A stretch of 6,519 bases of DNA from an uncultured Elusimicrobiales bacterium (GTDB lineage: Bacteria; Elusimicrobiota; Elusimicrobia; Elusimicrobiales; Elusimicrobiaceae). Within the stretch, counting starts at the first letter, position 1. Each line of letters begins with the position of its first letter. Position numbers and translations under genes: made by a program. The notes beneath the pieces are model-generated. The model was not told where the DNA came from and did not search any database. It was given only the letters and a program-made list of their open reading frames with translations. Shown in pieces: positions 1-5,690 of the stretch. Where the stretch lies: the NCBI GenBank assembly GCA_905235355.1, contig CAJOLM010000065.1:1-6519 (forward strand), in the 5' to 3' direction.

Positions 1-48
1 ATCTGCGGATTTCCGCCGCAGTAATCTGACCAATAATTTTTTGAGCAT
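1..48 (-). CDS. Possible 5' end of a minus-strand gene running off the left edge
   Basis: Reading leftwards from an ATG at 48-46, sixteen codons stay open to the window edge (MLKKLLVRLLRRKSAD). A purine-rich GGGAAG lies about five bases upstream of this ATG and could be its Shine-Dalgarno. An alternative ATG at 61-59 in another frame (MGRKYAQKIIGQITAAEIRR) also stays open but has no recognisable ribosome binding site. The fragment is too short to name a product. The basic, leucine-rich start would suit either a short membrane anchor or a cytosolic protein. A TTGATA (101-96) and TATAAA (77-72) pair spaced 18 bases could be its promoter. Confidence 0.3.
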   Translation of the reverse strand, partial: MLKKLLVRLLRRKSAD

Positions 49-91
49 ATTTTCTTCCCATAACGGTCTGTTTTATAATCTATACTCTTTT

Positions 92-137
92 ATTTTATCA
101 AAAAAACAAGTCAAGCCCTATTTTGCTCAACAAATCA
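92..137 (-). repeat. Copy 1 of the dispersed promoter-like block, short T-run version
   Basis: This block repeats the sequence found upstream of the first pilin gene at 1862-1913 and partly that at 6400-6433. On the minus strand it carries the same TTGACT (114-109) followed by a T run and a TAAAAT (97-92) in the place where the other copies have TACAAT. Here the T run is 7 bases instead of 12, so the distance between the two hexamers is only 11 bases. That is too short for a normal sigma-70 promoter. The similarity with the 1862 copy continues upstream of the -35 box through TTGTTGAGCA/TTGTTGGGCA, so the conserved unit is larger than the core promoter. It may be an inactive or decayed copy, or one in an off state. 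Confidence 0.55.
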
Positions 138-213
138 AGACCTCAAATCGAACTTCCACCCGTAATCCGGCTAGGACTTAAGACCCCCGGACATACTGGG
201 CCCAAATAACCCC

Positions 214-242
214 TTGAATATTGCCCTATTGTGTATTAGAAT
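214..242 (+). promoter_or_regulatory. Sigma-70-type promoter of the exported protein gene
   Basis: TTGAAT (214-219) and TAGAAT (237-242) are separated by 17 bases, close to the sigma-70 consensus. They would start a transcript near 249, giving a 5' UTR of about 34 bases before the ATG at 283. The rest of the 62-282 gap holds only the repeat block at 92-137 and no gene that I can support. Confidence 0.55.
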
Positions 243-282
243 TAATAGGAAGAAATATTTATGTTCATAAGGGGATTTTTGT

Positions 283-984
283 ATGAAAAAATTAATTTTA
301 GTAGTAGCCTTATATGTGATGTCTTCCGGCTTATTTGCAGCTGCACCTGTCACTGCAGACAAGATCTCTGCTGCCTTGGCCGACAAAGCACAAGCCGCGG
401 CCAAAGAGCATGCACAAGACGGTCAGGCATCTGACTCGCAAAAAATCAAAATTGGAGATTTTACCTATGAATTAAACCGTGTGACCGAACCGGATCCTGC
501 CAATGGCGTCACGGAGTTTAGTAATGAGTATACACTTGTTTCTAAACTACCGGAAGACACAACCGCCAGCCGGTTCGTGGTGTATAAGGAAACCGATATG
601 GAAAAGTTGCACGCAGCCAATGATAATTTGTTTTTATTTCTCCAACAAAAGATTGTTGAGCAATCCCGAAAAATCGGCGGGGGCGGCTATGAACGCCACT
701 ATCCGCAATCTTTACAAAAAGGCGAGATTATTGCTGCTTATAAAATGTATCTATACCCAATGGAAGGAGGATTTTTGCATCGTCTTTCTATACAAAGAGT
801 GCAAAAAACAGAAGATGCGATTATCCGTTATGTGTTAGAATTTGATCTTCAAGTACCGTCCGGTGGTGATTTTGAATCCAACCGGCTGGCAGCTACCTAC
901 TTTGATAATTTTGCAGATGACAATGTCAAAACTTATACAACTTCTATGCAAGACTTGGTACTGCCAAAAATTGTAACCAAGTAA
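283..984 (+). CDS. Hypothetical exported (periplasmic) protein
   Basis: This gene encodes a 233-residue protein of a family I do not recognise. The N-terminus is a clear Sec signal peptide: MKK, then the hydrophobic stretch LILVVALYVMSSGLFA, with likely cleavage after Ala19 or Ala20. No lipobox cysteine is present, and the mature part has neither cysteine nor another membrane segment, so a soluble periplasmic or secreted protein of about 210 residues is expected. Residues 25-50 are Ala/Lys/Gln-rich and probably helical or a linker. From about residue 55 the pattern alternates as in a beta-rich or mixed domain (KIKIGDFTYELNRV, EYTLVSKL, RFVVYKET). A loop GGGG lies near residue 135. The start is supported by AAGGGG at 269-274, eight bases before the ATG. 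The gene stands alone, with its own promoter and a terminator hairpin directly after the stop. Its function is unknown. Confidence 0.85.
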   Translation: MKKLILVVALYVMSSGLFAAAPVTADKISAALADKAQAAAKEHAQDGQASDSQKIKIGDFTYELNRVTEPDPANGVTEFSNEYTLVSKLPEDTTASRFVVYKETDMEKLHAANDNLFLFLQQKIVEQSRKIGGGGYERHYPQSLQKGEIIAAYKMYLYPMEGGFLHRLSIQRVQKTEDAIIRYVLEFDLQVPSGGDFESNRLAATYFDNFADDNVKTYTTSMQDLVLPKIVTK

Positions 985-1012
985 AACTTCTTGTAAATGA
1001 AACGTTCCTTTT

Positions 1013-1040
1013 CCCGCCCCGGCTTTGGGGCGGGTTTATC
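1013..1040 (+). terminator. Intrinsic terminator after the exported protein gene
   Basis: CCCGCCCC (1013-1020) pairs perfectly with GGGGCGGG (1027-1034) across the six-base loop GGCTTT, followed by TTTATC. It begins 28 bases after the stop codon at 984. The stem is very stable but the T tail is short. On the minus strand the stem is followed by an A-rich stretch, so it would not act as a Rho-independent terminator for the pilin gene approaching from the right. Confidence 0.75.
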
Positions 1041-1064
1041 ATGATTTCGACGGCGGCTTTTTAA

Positions 1065-1214
1065 TTATGGCAATTCATATATTTTGCAGCCCCCGTCACA
1101 TCCATTTTCTACACGAAGAGTCCCCCCAAAAGAAGTACACACTTGTTCGGCTATTTTACTGTTATCATAAGCATAACACTCTGCATAATTTGCAGGCATC
1201 CAACCACTCCAATA
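1065..1214 (-). pseudogene. In-frame 3' remainder of the first pilin gene, beyond an amber codon
   Basis: Directly after the TAG at 1217-1215 the same frame stays open for 49 codons to a TAA at 1067-1065. The translation looks like the missing C-terminus of a pilin: it begins YWSGWMPANYAECYAYDNSK and continues through IAEQVCTSFGGTLRVENGCD to a final GGCKIYELP. It has four cysteines, a VCxSxGGT motif and an ELP end, which I associate with the C-termini of Elusimicrobiota pilins. There is no frame change between the two parts, so one base substitution accounts for the interruption. With the upstream part, the undisrupted gene would have 211 codons from the ATG at 1700. No start codon with a ribosome binding site opens this piece separately. 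It could be a recent nonsense mutation, a sequencing or assembly error, or a site of amber readthrough; I cannot tell these apart here. Confidence 0.7.
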
Positions 1215-1700
1215 CTAAGCTAAAGAATTACTATTGGTACACCAAAGATAAGAGAATCCACCATTTGATAGAGCCATATAACATCCGTAGTTGCTCCCTT
1301 GCCAGCGAAGTGCAGTTTCACGCGTACCCGGCAATTCTATATCCAAATCCGCAAAATCTGTGGCAAATTCCCCATTAGCCAGCCGGTAGCGCAGCTGCGC
1401 CTGTCTGAGTGCGTTTCCAGCGGTCATTAATTGAACATAGCGTGCTTTTGCCACCACCGTTTGATATTGCGGCAGCGCGATAGCAGATAAGATGCCGATA
1501 ATTAAAACAACTACTAACAACTCAATAAGCGTAAACGCGTGCTTGCTGTTATTAAACAAGGGAGCCATCCCCGAAATTTGTAATCGGGGATCTTCCACGC
1601 TTTGTTGTTTTTGTACGGCACGGCCACAACATACGTTGAAGATTCCCGATAAAGACACTCGGGAATGGTTCTCATTTATATTTTCATTTACATTTTCCAT
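1215..1700 (-). CDS. Type IV pilin / pseudopilin-like protein, cut short by an in-frame amber codon
   Basis: The product has a class III (prepilin) signal: KHA before FTLIELLVVVLIIGIL, then SAIALPQYQ. The mature protein would begin at Phe56 with the conserved Glu5 (residue 60) and the hydrophobic alpha-1 helix, followed by a KARYVQLMTAGNALRQAQLR helix and a globular head. Such proteins sit in the inner membrane and assemble into type IV pili or a type II secretion pseudopilus after a prepilin peptidase cut. I place the start at ATG 1700 because AAGGAG (1711-1706) lies five bases upstream; the earlier in-frame ATG at 1715 overlaps this site and has none of its own. Residue -1 is Ala, not the usual Gly. 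The leader of 55 residues is far longer than normal because residues 12-45 are translated from a palindromic element. An internal Met45 would give an ordinary 11-residue leader but lacks a spaced Shine-Dalgarno. The frame stops at TAG 1217-1215, yet pilin-like sequence continues in frame to 1065. Confidence 0.8.
   Translation of the reverse strand: MENVNENINENHSRVSLSGIFNVCCGRAVQKQQSVEDPRLQISGMAPLFNNSKHAFTLIELLVVVLIIGILSAIALPQYQTVVAKARYVQLMTAGNALRQAQLRYRLANGEFATDFADLDIELPGTRETALRWQGSNYGCYMALSNGGFSYLWCTNSNSLA
1565..1668. repeat. Composite palindromic element, copy A, inside the pilin 1 leader
   Basis: There are two hairpins of the same form: ATCCCCGA (1567-1574) with TCGGGGAT (1584-1591), and ATTCCCGA (1642-1649) with TCGGGAAT (1659-1666), each an 8-bp stem with a 9-base loop. 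Between them ATCTTCCACG and its imperfect complement CGTTGAAGAT face each other, so the whole unit can fold as one branched palindrome bounded by CCAT and ATGG. The span is translated on the minus strand as HSRVSLSGIFN through VEDPRLQISGM. Copy B at 6136-6241 has the same core length of 100 bases (1567-1666 and 6139-6238). Confidence 0.85.
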
Positions 1701-1722
1701 ATTTTCTCCTTTCATTTAATAT

Positions 1723-1801
1723 GTCGTCCCCGAGGGTTGGTATCGGGGACCTCAACAACTTTTTAAGGCCGAGATCCCCGATTACAAATTTCGGGGATGA
1801 C
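1723..1801. repeat. Composite palindromic element C in the pilin 1 5' UTR
   Basis: GTCCCCGA (1726-1733) pairs with TCGGGGAC (1743-1750), and ATCCCCGA (1774-1781) pairs with TCGGGGAT (1791-1798). Both have 8-bp stems and 9-base loops. CTC at 1751 and GAG at 1771 face each other between them, and GTC at the left end faces GAC at the right. The architecture matches copies A and B but with a shorter centre. It lies between the predicted transcription start (about 1855) and the start codon of pilin 1, so it would be transcribed as a structured leader. Confidence 0.8.
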
Positions 1802-1810
1802 AACCTTTTA

Positions 1811-1839
1811 GATCCTGAGCAAAAACCCCTCAGGATGAC
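1811..1839. repeat. Single palindromic hairpin of the same family
   Basis: ATCCTGAG (1812-1819) and CTCAGGAT (1829-1836) form an 8-bp stem with a 9-base loop, followed by GACA. It shares the ATCC...GGATGAC outline of its neighbours but has a different stem core. It stands 10 bases to the right of element C, so three hairpins lie in tandem in the pilin 1 leader. Confidence 0.7.
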
Positions 1840-1861
1840 ATTTCTATCTAGTCTGCCCCGT

Positions 1862-1913
1862 ATTGTATCAAAAAAAAAAAACAAGTCAAGCCCCATTTTT
1901 GCCCAACAAATCA
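1862..1913 (-). promoter_or_regulatory. Promoter of pilin 1 with a poly-T spacer (copy 2 of the dispersed block)
   Basis: On the minus strand TTGACT (1889-1884) and TACAAT (1867-1862) are separated by 16 bases, of which 12 are an unbroken T run (A run 1870-1881 on the plus strand). The predicted start near 1855 gives a 5' UTR of about 155 bases containing three hairpins. The homopolymer in the spacer makes the promoter strength sensitive to slippage. The block is shared with 92-137, including sequence upstream of the -35 box, and its core with 6400-6433. It is back to back with the nifJ promoter, with about 40 bases between the two -35 boxes. Confidence 0.65.
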
Positions 1914-1924
1914 CACCATACGCG

Positions 1925-1944
1925 CGTGCTTGCGCGCAAGCGCG
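1925..1944. promoter_or_regulatory. GC-rich palindrome overlapping the nifJ -35 region, possible operator
   Basis: A perfect core CTTGCGCGCAAG (1929-1940) extends to a 20-base palindrome at 1925-1944 with one mismatched pair (T1927/G1942). It lies in AT-rich surroundings and covers the presumed -35 box of nifJ, about 40 bases upstream of the -35 box of the divergent pilin promoter. A protein bound here would be placed to repress nifJ. No known regulator site comes to mind that matches it. It could instead be a chance palindrome. Confidence 0.4.
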
Positions 1945-1959
1945 GGAAAATTATACAAT
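1930..1959 (+). promoter_or_regulatory. Predicted nifJ promoter
   Basis: TTGCGC (1930-1935) is followed by overlapping -10 candidates TATACA (1952-1957, spacing 16) and TACAAT (1954-1959, spacing 18). Transcription would start near 1966, leaving about 67 bases of leader before the ATG at 2033. The -10 is good and the -35 matches only partly, which fits a regulated promoter given the palindrome lying over it. The 1716-2032 gap contains no gene: it is made of the repeats, the two divergent promoters and this leader. Confidence 0.5.
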
Positions 1960-1974
1960 GTATGGGTAGTTTTA

Positions 1975-1995
1975 TCCGGCTGCTACGCAGGCGGA
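1975..1995 (+). other. Hairpin in the nifJ 5' leader
   Basis: TCCGGCTGC (1975-1983) pairs with GCAGGCGGA (1987-1995) around a TAC loop, with a single internal G-G mismatch. It would lie about ten bases after the predicted transcript start. It is not followed directly by a T run, so it is more likely a 5' stabilising hairpin or a chance structure than an attenuator. Confidence 0.35.
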
Positions 1996-2032
1996 AATCG
2001 TTTTAAAATCACAAATTAAGGAGATTTACTCT

Positions 2033-5000
2033 ATGGCAAAATTAGTCGCTATGGACGGCAATGCGGCCGTTTCCCACGTCGCACATGCCACCAATGAAGT
2101 CATCGCGATTTATCCGATTACCCCCTCTTCCACGATGGGCGAAATCTGCGATGCAAAAAGCGCCAAAGGCGAAACCAATATCTGGGGCAATGTCCCGGTA
2201 GTTACGGAAATGCAATCCGAAGGCGGTGCTTCCGGTGCTGTACACGGCGCGTTAACCGCCGGTGCGTTGACCACCACGTTTACCGCTTCCCAGGGTTTAC
2301 TTTTAATGATCCCGAATATGTATAAAATTGCGGGTGAATTAACCCCGACGGTATTTCACGTATCCGCCCGCGCATTAGCGACCACCGCCCTGTCTATTTT
2401 CGGTGACCACTCCGACGTAATGTCCGTACGCCAAACCGGTTGGGCGATGCTCTGCTCTGACAATGCCCAAGAAGCCATGGATATGGCCTTAATTGCCCAG
2501 TCTGCCACCTTAAAAGCCCGCGTGCCGTTCGTGCATTTCTTTGACGGGTTCCGCACCAGCCACGAGCTGAACATGGTAGAACCTTTGACCAAAGAACAAA
2601 TGACCAGCATGATGGACGAAAAACTGATTGCAGCCCACAAAAACCGCGGCTTAAACCCGGAACACCCGACCGTGCGCGGTACGGCTGCTAACCCGGACGT
2701 TTACTTCCAAGAACGCGAAGCCGTAAACAAATTTTACAATGCCGTGCCGGAAATCGTAAAAGAAAAAATGGCCGAATTTGAAAAAATGACGGGCCGCAAA
2801 TACGATTTATTCCAATACGTCGGCGACGCGGATGCAGAACGCTTAATCGTCGTCATGGGCTCCGGTGCAGACGTGGCACAAATTGCCGCCGAAGCAATGA
2901 AAGGCCAAAAAGTGGGCGTACTCAAAGTCAAACTGTTCCGCCCCTTCTCTATTGCGGACTTTATCCGTGTCATTCCTAACACGGTCAAAAAAGTAGCCGT
3001 CTTGGACCGCACCAAAGAGCCGGGCTCTTTAGGCGAGCCGTTGTTCCAAGATGTTTGCGCCGCTTTCTTGACGGCTGAAGCCAAAGCCAAATTTGCCACC
3101 ACCCCGCTGATTATCGGCGGCCGCTATGGTATTGGCTCTAAAGATTTCACCCCGTCTGATGTCAAAGCCGTGTATGACAATTTGGCTTTGAAAGAGCCGA
3201 AGAAAGATTTTACCGTCGGCATCATTGATGACTTGACCAACAACTCTTTACAGGCTGCCAAACTGGAAGGCAAAACGCACGAAGATGTGTTTGAAGCCTT
3301 GTTCTACGGATTAGGCTCTGACGGTACCGTCGGTGCGAACAAAAACACCATGAAAATCATCAGTGCCAACGGTTTCTTTGCCCAAGGGTACTTCGTCTAT
3401 GACTCCAAGAAATCCGGGTCTATGACCACATCCCACATCCGCTTTGGCAAAAACTACATCCGCGCGCCGTACCTCATCCAAGAAGCTGATTTTATCGGCG
3501 TACACATGTTTGATTTCTTGGATAAATATGATGTGCTCGGCAAAGCCAAAGAAGGCGCCACTGTATTGTTTAACGCGCCCTATTCTGCAGAAGAAATTTG
3601 GGATCATTTAACCGCTGAAGTGCAAAAGCAAATCATTGACAAAAAGCTCAAAGTCTATACGATTGACGCGTCCGATATTGCTTTGGCCACCGGTATGGGC
3701 AGCCGCACCAATACTATCATGCAGACGGCGTTCTTCGGTATCGCGGGCGTAATCCCCACCGAAAAAGCCATTGAAGATATTAAACACGCCATTGAAAAAA
3801 CCTATTCCAAAAAAGGCGAAGAAGTGGTGCAGAAAAACTACAAAGCAGTAGATGCGGCCTTGGCCGGACTGCACGAAGTAAAATATCCGTCCAAAGTAAC
3901 CTCTAAACTGCACACCAAAGCCCCTGTTCCGGCCGATGCCCCGGCGTTTGTAAAAGAAGTCTTGGGCGAAATGATTGCCGGACGCGGCGACAACTTGCCT
4001 ACCTCTAAGATGCCGGAAGGCGGCGTTTATCCGACGGGTACCACCCAATACGAAAAACGCAATATCGCCCTGCAAGTGCCGGCCTGGGACCCGGAAACCT
4101 GTATCCAATGCGGTTTCTGCTCCATGGTCTGCCCGCACGCGGCAATCCGCATCAAAGCCTATGAAGCAGACGCTTTGAAAAATGCGCCGAAAACCTTTAA
4201 ATCTGCCGACGGCAAAGCCGATTTGGCCGGCAAAAAATTCACCGTACAATGCGCGGTAGAAGATTGTACCGGCTGCGGCGCGTGTGTGTTTAACTGCCCC
4301 GCCAAAAACAAAGCCAACCCGGAAAAGAAAGCTATCAATATGGTGCACCAATTAGAAGTGCGCGAAAACGAAATTGATAACTTTGCCTTCTTCCTGGGCC
4401 TCAAACAAGCTGACGTGACCACCAAAAAAGAATCCGTCAAAGGCTCTCAAATGAGAAAGCCGCTGTTTGAGTTCTCCGGCGCGTGCGCGGGCTGCGGTGA
4501 AACCCCGTATGTAAAACTTTTAACGCAACTGTTCGGCGACCGCTTGGCCGTGGCCAATGCGACGGGCTGTTCCTCCATTTACGGTGGAAACTTGCCCACC
4601 ACGCCGTATTGCCAACGCGAAGACGGCAAAGGCCCCGCCTGGTCCAACTCCCTGTTTGAAGACAATGCGGAGTTCGGCTTGGGTATCCGCGTGGCCTATG
4701 ACCAACTCACCAAAGACGCTATCGCCCTCTTGAAAGAAACCAAAGAAGGGTGCCTCAAAGACCATACGTCCTTGGTAGAAGCCCTACTTAACAATGCACA
4801 AAAGACGGACGCCGAAGTGGAAGAACAACGCAAGAACGTGGCGGCCTTAAAAGAAATCTTGGCCAAAACCGAGTGCGAAAAAGGCAAACGCCTCTTGAGC
4901 TTTGCTGACTATCTCGTGCGCAAATCTGTCTGGATTTTGGGCGGTGACGGCTGGGCCTACGATATCGGCTACGGCGGTTTGGACCATGTATTAGCCTCCG

Positions 5001-5593
5001 GCAAAAACATCAAAATCTTGGTGTTAGATACCGAAGTGTACTCCAACACCGGCGGTCAAATGTCCAAAGCTACCCCGCTGGGTGCCAAAGCCCTGTTTGC
5101 TGCGGGCGGCAAAACCATGCCGAAGAAAGACCTCGGTATGATTGCCATGACCTACGGCAATATCTACGTGGCGCAAATTGCTATGGGTGCCAACATGAAC
5201 CAAGCTATCCAGGCTTTAGCCGAAGCGGACGCTTACGACGGCCCGGCCTTGGTGATTGCGTACTCCCACTGTATCGCACACGGAATTGATATGTCCAAAG
5301 GTATGGGCGAAGCCAAACGCGCTGTACAGGCGGGCCGCTGGATCTTGTACCGCTTCAATCCGGAAATGCGCTACGAAGGCAAAAACCCGCTTAAAGTGGA
5401 CAGCCCGCTGACCGCGCCGACCTTGCCGCTGGCCGATTATATGAGTGGTGAAAACCGCTTCAAAGGCCTTATGCGCGACAATCCGGCCCTGGCACAAGAG
5501 CTGATCAAACGTGCCGAAAGCGAGTACGCCTGGAGACGCGATTTGTACAAACATTTAGCGCAAATCCAGCCGGAAGAAAAAGTGATTAAATAA
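2033..5593 (+). CDS. nifJ: Pyruvate:ferredoxin (flavodoxin) oxidoreductase
   Basis: This cytosolic enzyme oxidises pyruvate and CoA to acetyl-CoA and CO2 and passes two electrons to ferredoxin (EC 1.2.7.1). In a fermenter it feeds acetate/ethanol formation and hydrogen production. At 1186 residues it has the usual length of the single-chain family. The N-terminal domain has YPITPSS (27-33) with Thr30, plus Glu63 and Arg113, which correspond to the pyruvate- and thiamine-diphosphate-contacting Thr31, Glu64 and Arg114 of the Desulfovibrio africanus enzyme. A ferredoxin domain carries two CX2CX2CX3C motifs for [4Fe-4S] clusters (Cys690/693/696/700 and Cys745/748/751/755). The C-terminal thiamine-diphosphate domain has Cys818, Cys821, Cys846 and Cys1080 for the proximal cluster, GDG at 971-973 and SNTGGQ at 1004-1009. 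No essential residue is missing. The start is fixed by AAGGAG (2018-2023), nine bases before the ATG. It is monocistronic, ending at a terminator shared with the convergent pilin gene. Confidence 0.97.
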   Translation: MAKLVAMDGNAAVSHVAHATNEVIAIYPITPSSTMGEICDAKSAKGETNIWGNVPVVTEMQSEGGASGAVHGALTAGALTTTFTASQGLLLMIPNMYKIAGELTPTVFHVSARALATTALSIFGDHSDVMSVRQTGWAMLCSDNAQEAMDMALIAQSATLKARVPFVHFFDGFRTSHELNMVEPLTKEQMTSMMDEKLIAAHKNRGLNPEHPTVRGTAANPDVYFQEREAVNKFYNAVPEIVKEKMAEFEKMTGRKYDLFQYVGDADAERLIVVMGSGADVAQIAAEAMKGQKVGVLKVKLFRPFSIADFIRVIPNTVKKVAVLDRTKEPGSLGEPLFQDVCAAFLTAEAKAKFATTPLIIGGRYGIGSKDFTPSDVKAVYDNLALKEPKKDFTVGIIDDLTNNSLQAAKLEGKTHEDVFEALFYGLGSDGTVGANKNTMKIISANGFFAQGYFVYDSKKSGSMTTSHIRFGKNYIRAPYLIQEADFIGVHMFDFLDKYDVLGKAKEGATVLFNAPYSAEEIWDHLTAEVQKQIIDKKLKVYTIDASDIALATGMGSRTNTIMQTAFFGIAGVIPTEKAIEDIKHAIEKTYSKKGEEVVQKNYKAVDAALAGLHEVKYPSKVTSKLHTKAPVPADAPAFVKEVLGEMIAGRGDNLPTSKMPEGGVYPTGTTQYEKRNIALQVPAWDPETCIQCGFCSMVCPHAAIRIKAYEADALKNAPKTFKSADGKADLAGKKFTVQCAVEDCTGCGACVFNCPAKNKANPEKKAINMVHQLEVRENEIDNFAFFLGLKQADVTTKKESVKGSQMRKPLFEFSGACAGCGETPYVKLLTQLFGDRLAVANATGCSSIYGGNLPTTPYCQREDGKGPAWSNSLFEDNAEFGLGIRVAYDQLTKDAIALLKETKEGCLKDHTSLVEALLNNAQKTDAEVEEQRKNVAALKEILAKTECEKGKRLLSFADYLVRKSVWILGGDGWAYDIGYGGLDHVLASGKNIKILVLDTEVYSNTGGQMSKATPLGAKALFAAGGKTMPKKDLGMIAMTYGNIYVAQIAMGANMNQAIQALAEADAYDGPALVIAYSHCIAHGIDMSKGMGEAKRAVQAGRWILYRFNPEMRYEGKNPLKVDSPLTAPTLPLADYMSGENRFKGLMRDNPALAQELIKRAESEYAWRRDLYKHLAQIQPEEKVIK

Positions 5594-5612
5594 GTTTAAC
5601 ACTTATTGAAAG

Positions 5613-5690
5613 AAACCCCCGCTGAAAAAGGAGCTGTCATCCTGAAAGGTCTTAATTCAGGATCTCCTCCTTAAATAGCGGGGGTTTTAC
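5613..5690. terminator. Bidirectional terminator shared by nifJ and pilin 2, with a nested repeat in its loop
   Basis: AAACCCCCGCT (5613-5623) pairs perfectly with AGCGGGGGTTT (5677-5687). The plus strand then reads TTTT and, on the minus strand, the stem is followed by TTTCTTTC, so it can stop transcription from both convergent genes. An inner stem AAGGAG (5628-5633) / CTCCTT (5667-5672) continues the arm. The apex is occupied by a separate hairpin of the palindromic family at 5636-5664. Confidence 0.8.
5636..5664. repeat. Palindromic hairpin nested in the terminator loop
   Basis: The unit reads GTCATCCTGAA, nine loop bases, TTCAGGATC. The stem is ATCCTGAA (5639-5646) / TTCAGGAT (5656-5663) with a 9-base loop, the same stem and loop sizes as the elements around the pilin genes. 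Its position at the tip of the shared terminator is consistent with insertion at a site that leaves the terminator stem intact. Confidence 0.7.

Noticed and set aside
1215..1217. Pyrrolysine or genetic-code reassignment at the amber codon
   Set aside because: Nothing else in the window suggests a recoded TAG; mutation or sequence error is simpler.
1025..1378. 117-codon plus-strand frame antisense to pilin 1
   Set aside because: It overlaps the terminator hairpin and the pilin 3' end, has no ribosome binding site, and is better explained as a shadow of the pilin frame.
1561..1840. Possible CRISPR array because of repeated palindromes
   Set aside because: The repeats are unequal in sequence and spacing, with no uniform spacers; they are separate hairpin elements.
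1684..1969. Open frames on both strands through the intergenic gap (76 and 82 codons)
   Set aside because: They consist of translated hairpin repeats and the A/T run of the promoter block, with no ribosome binding site or family resemblance.
1975..2000. Ten-base match GGCGGAAATC between the nifJ leader and the left edge (minus strand)
   Set aside because: Short and without further shared context; probably chance.
3608..4351. Long 247-codon minus-strand frame inside nifJ
   Set aside because: It is antisense to a fully conserved nifJ region including the first ferredoxin motif; its Phe/Gly/Arg-rich composition is typical of a reverse-frame shadow.
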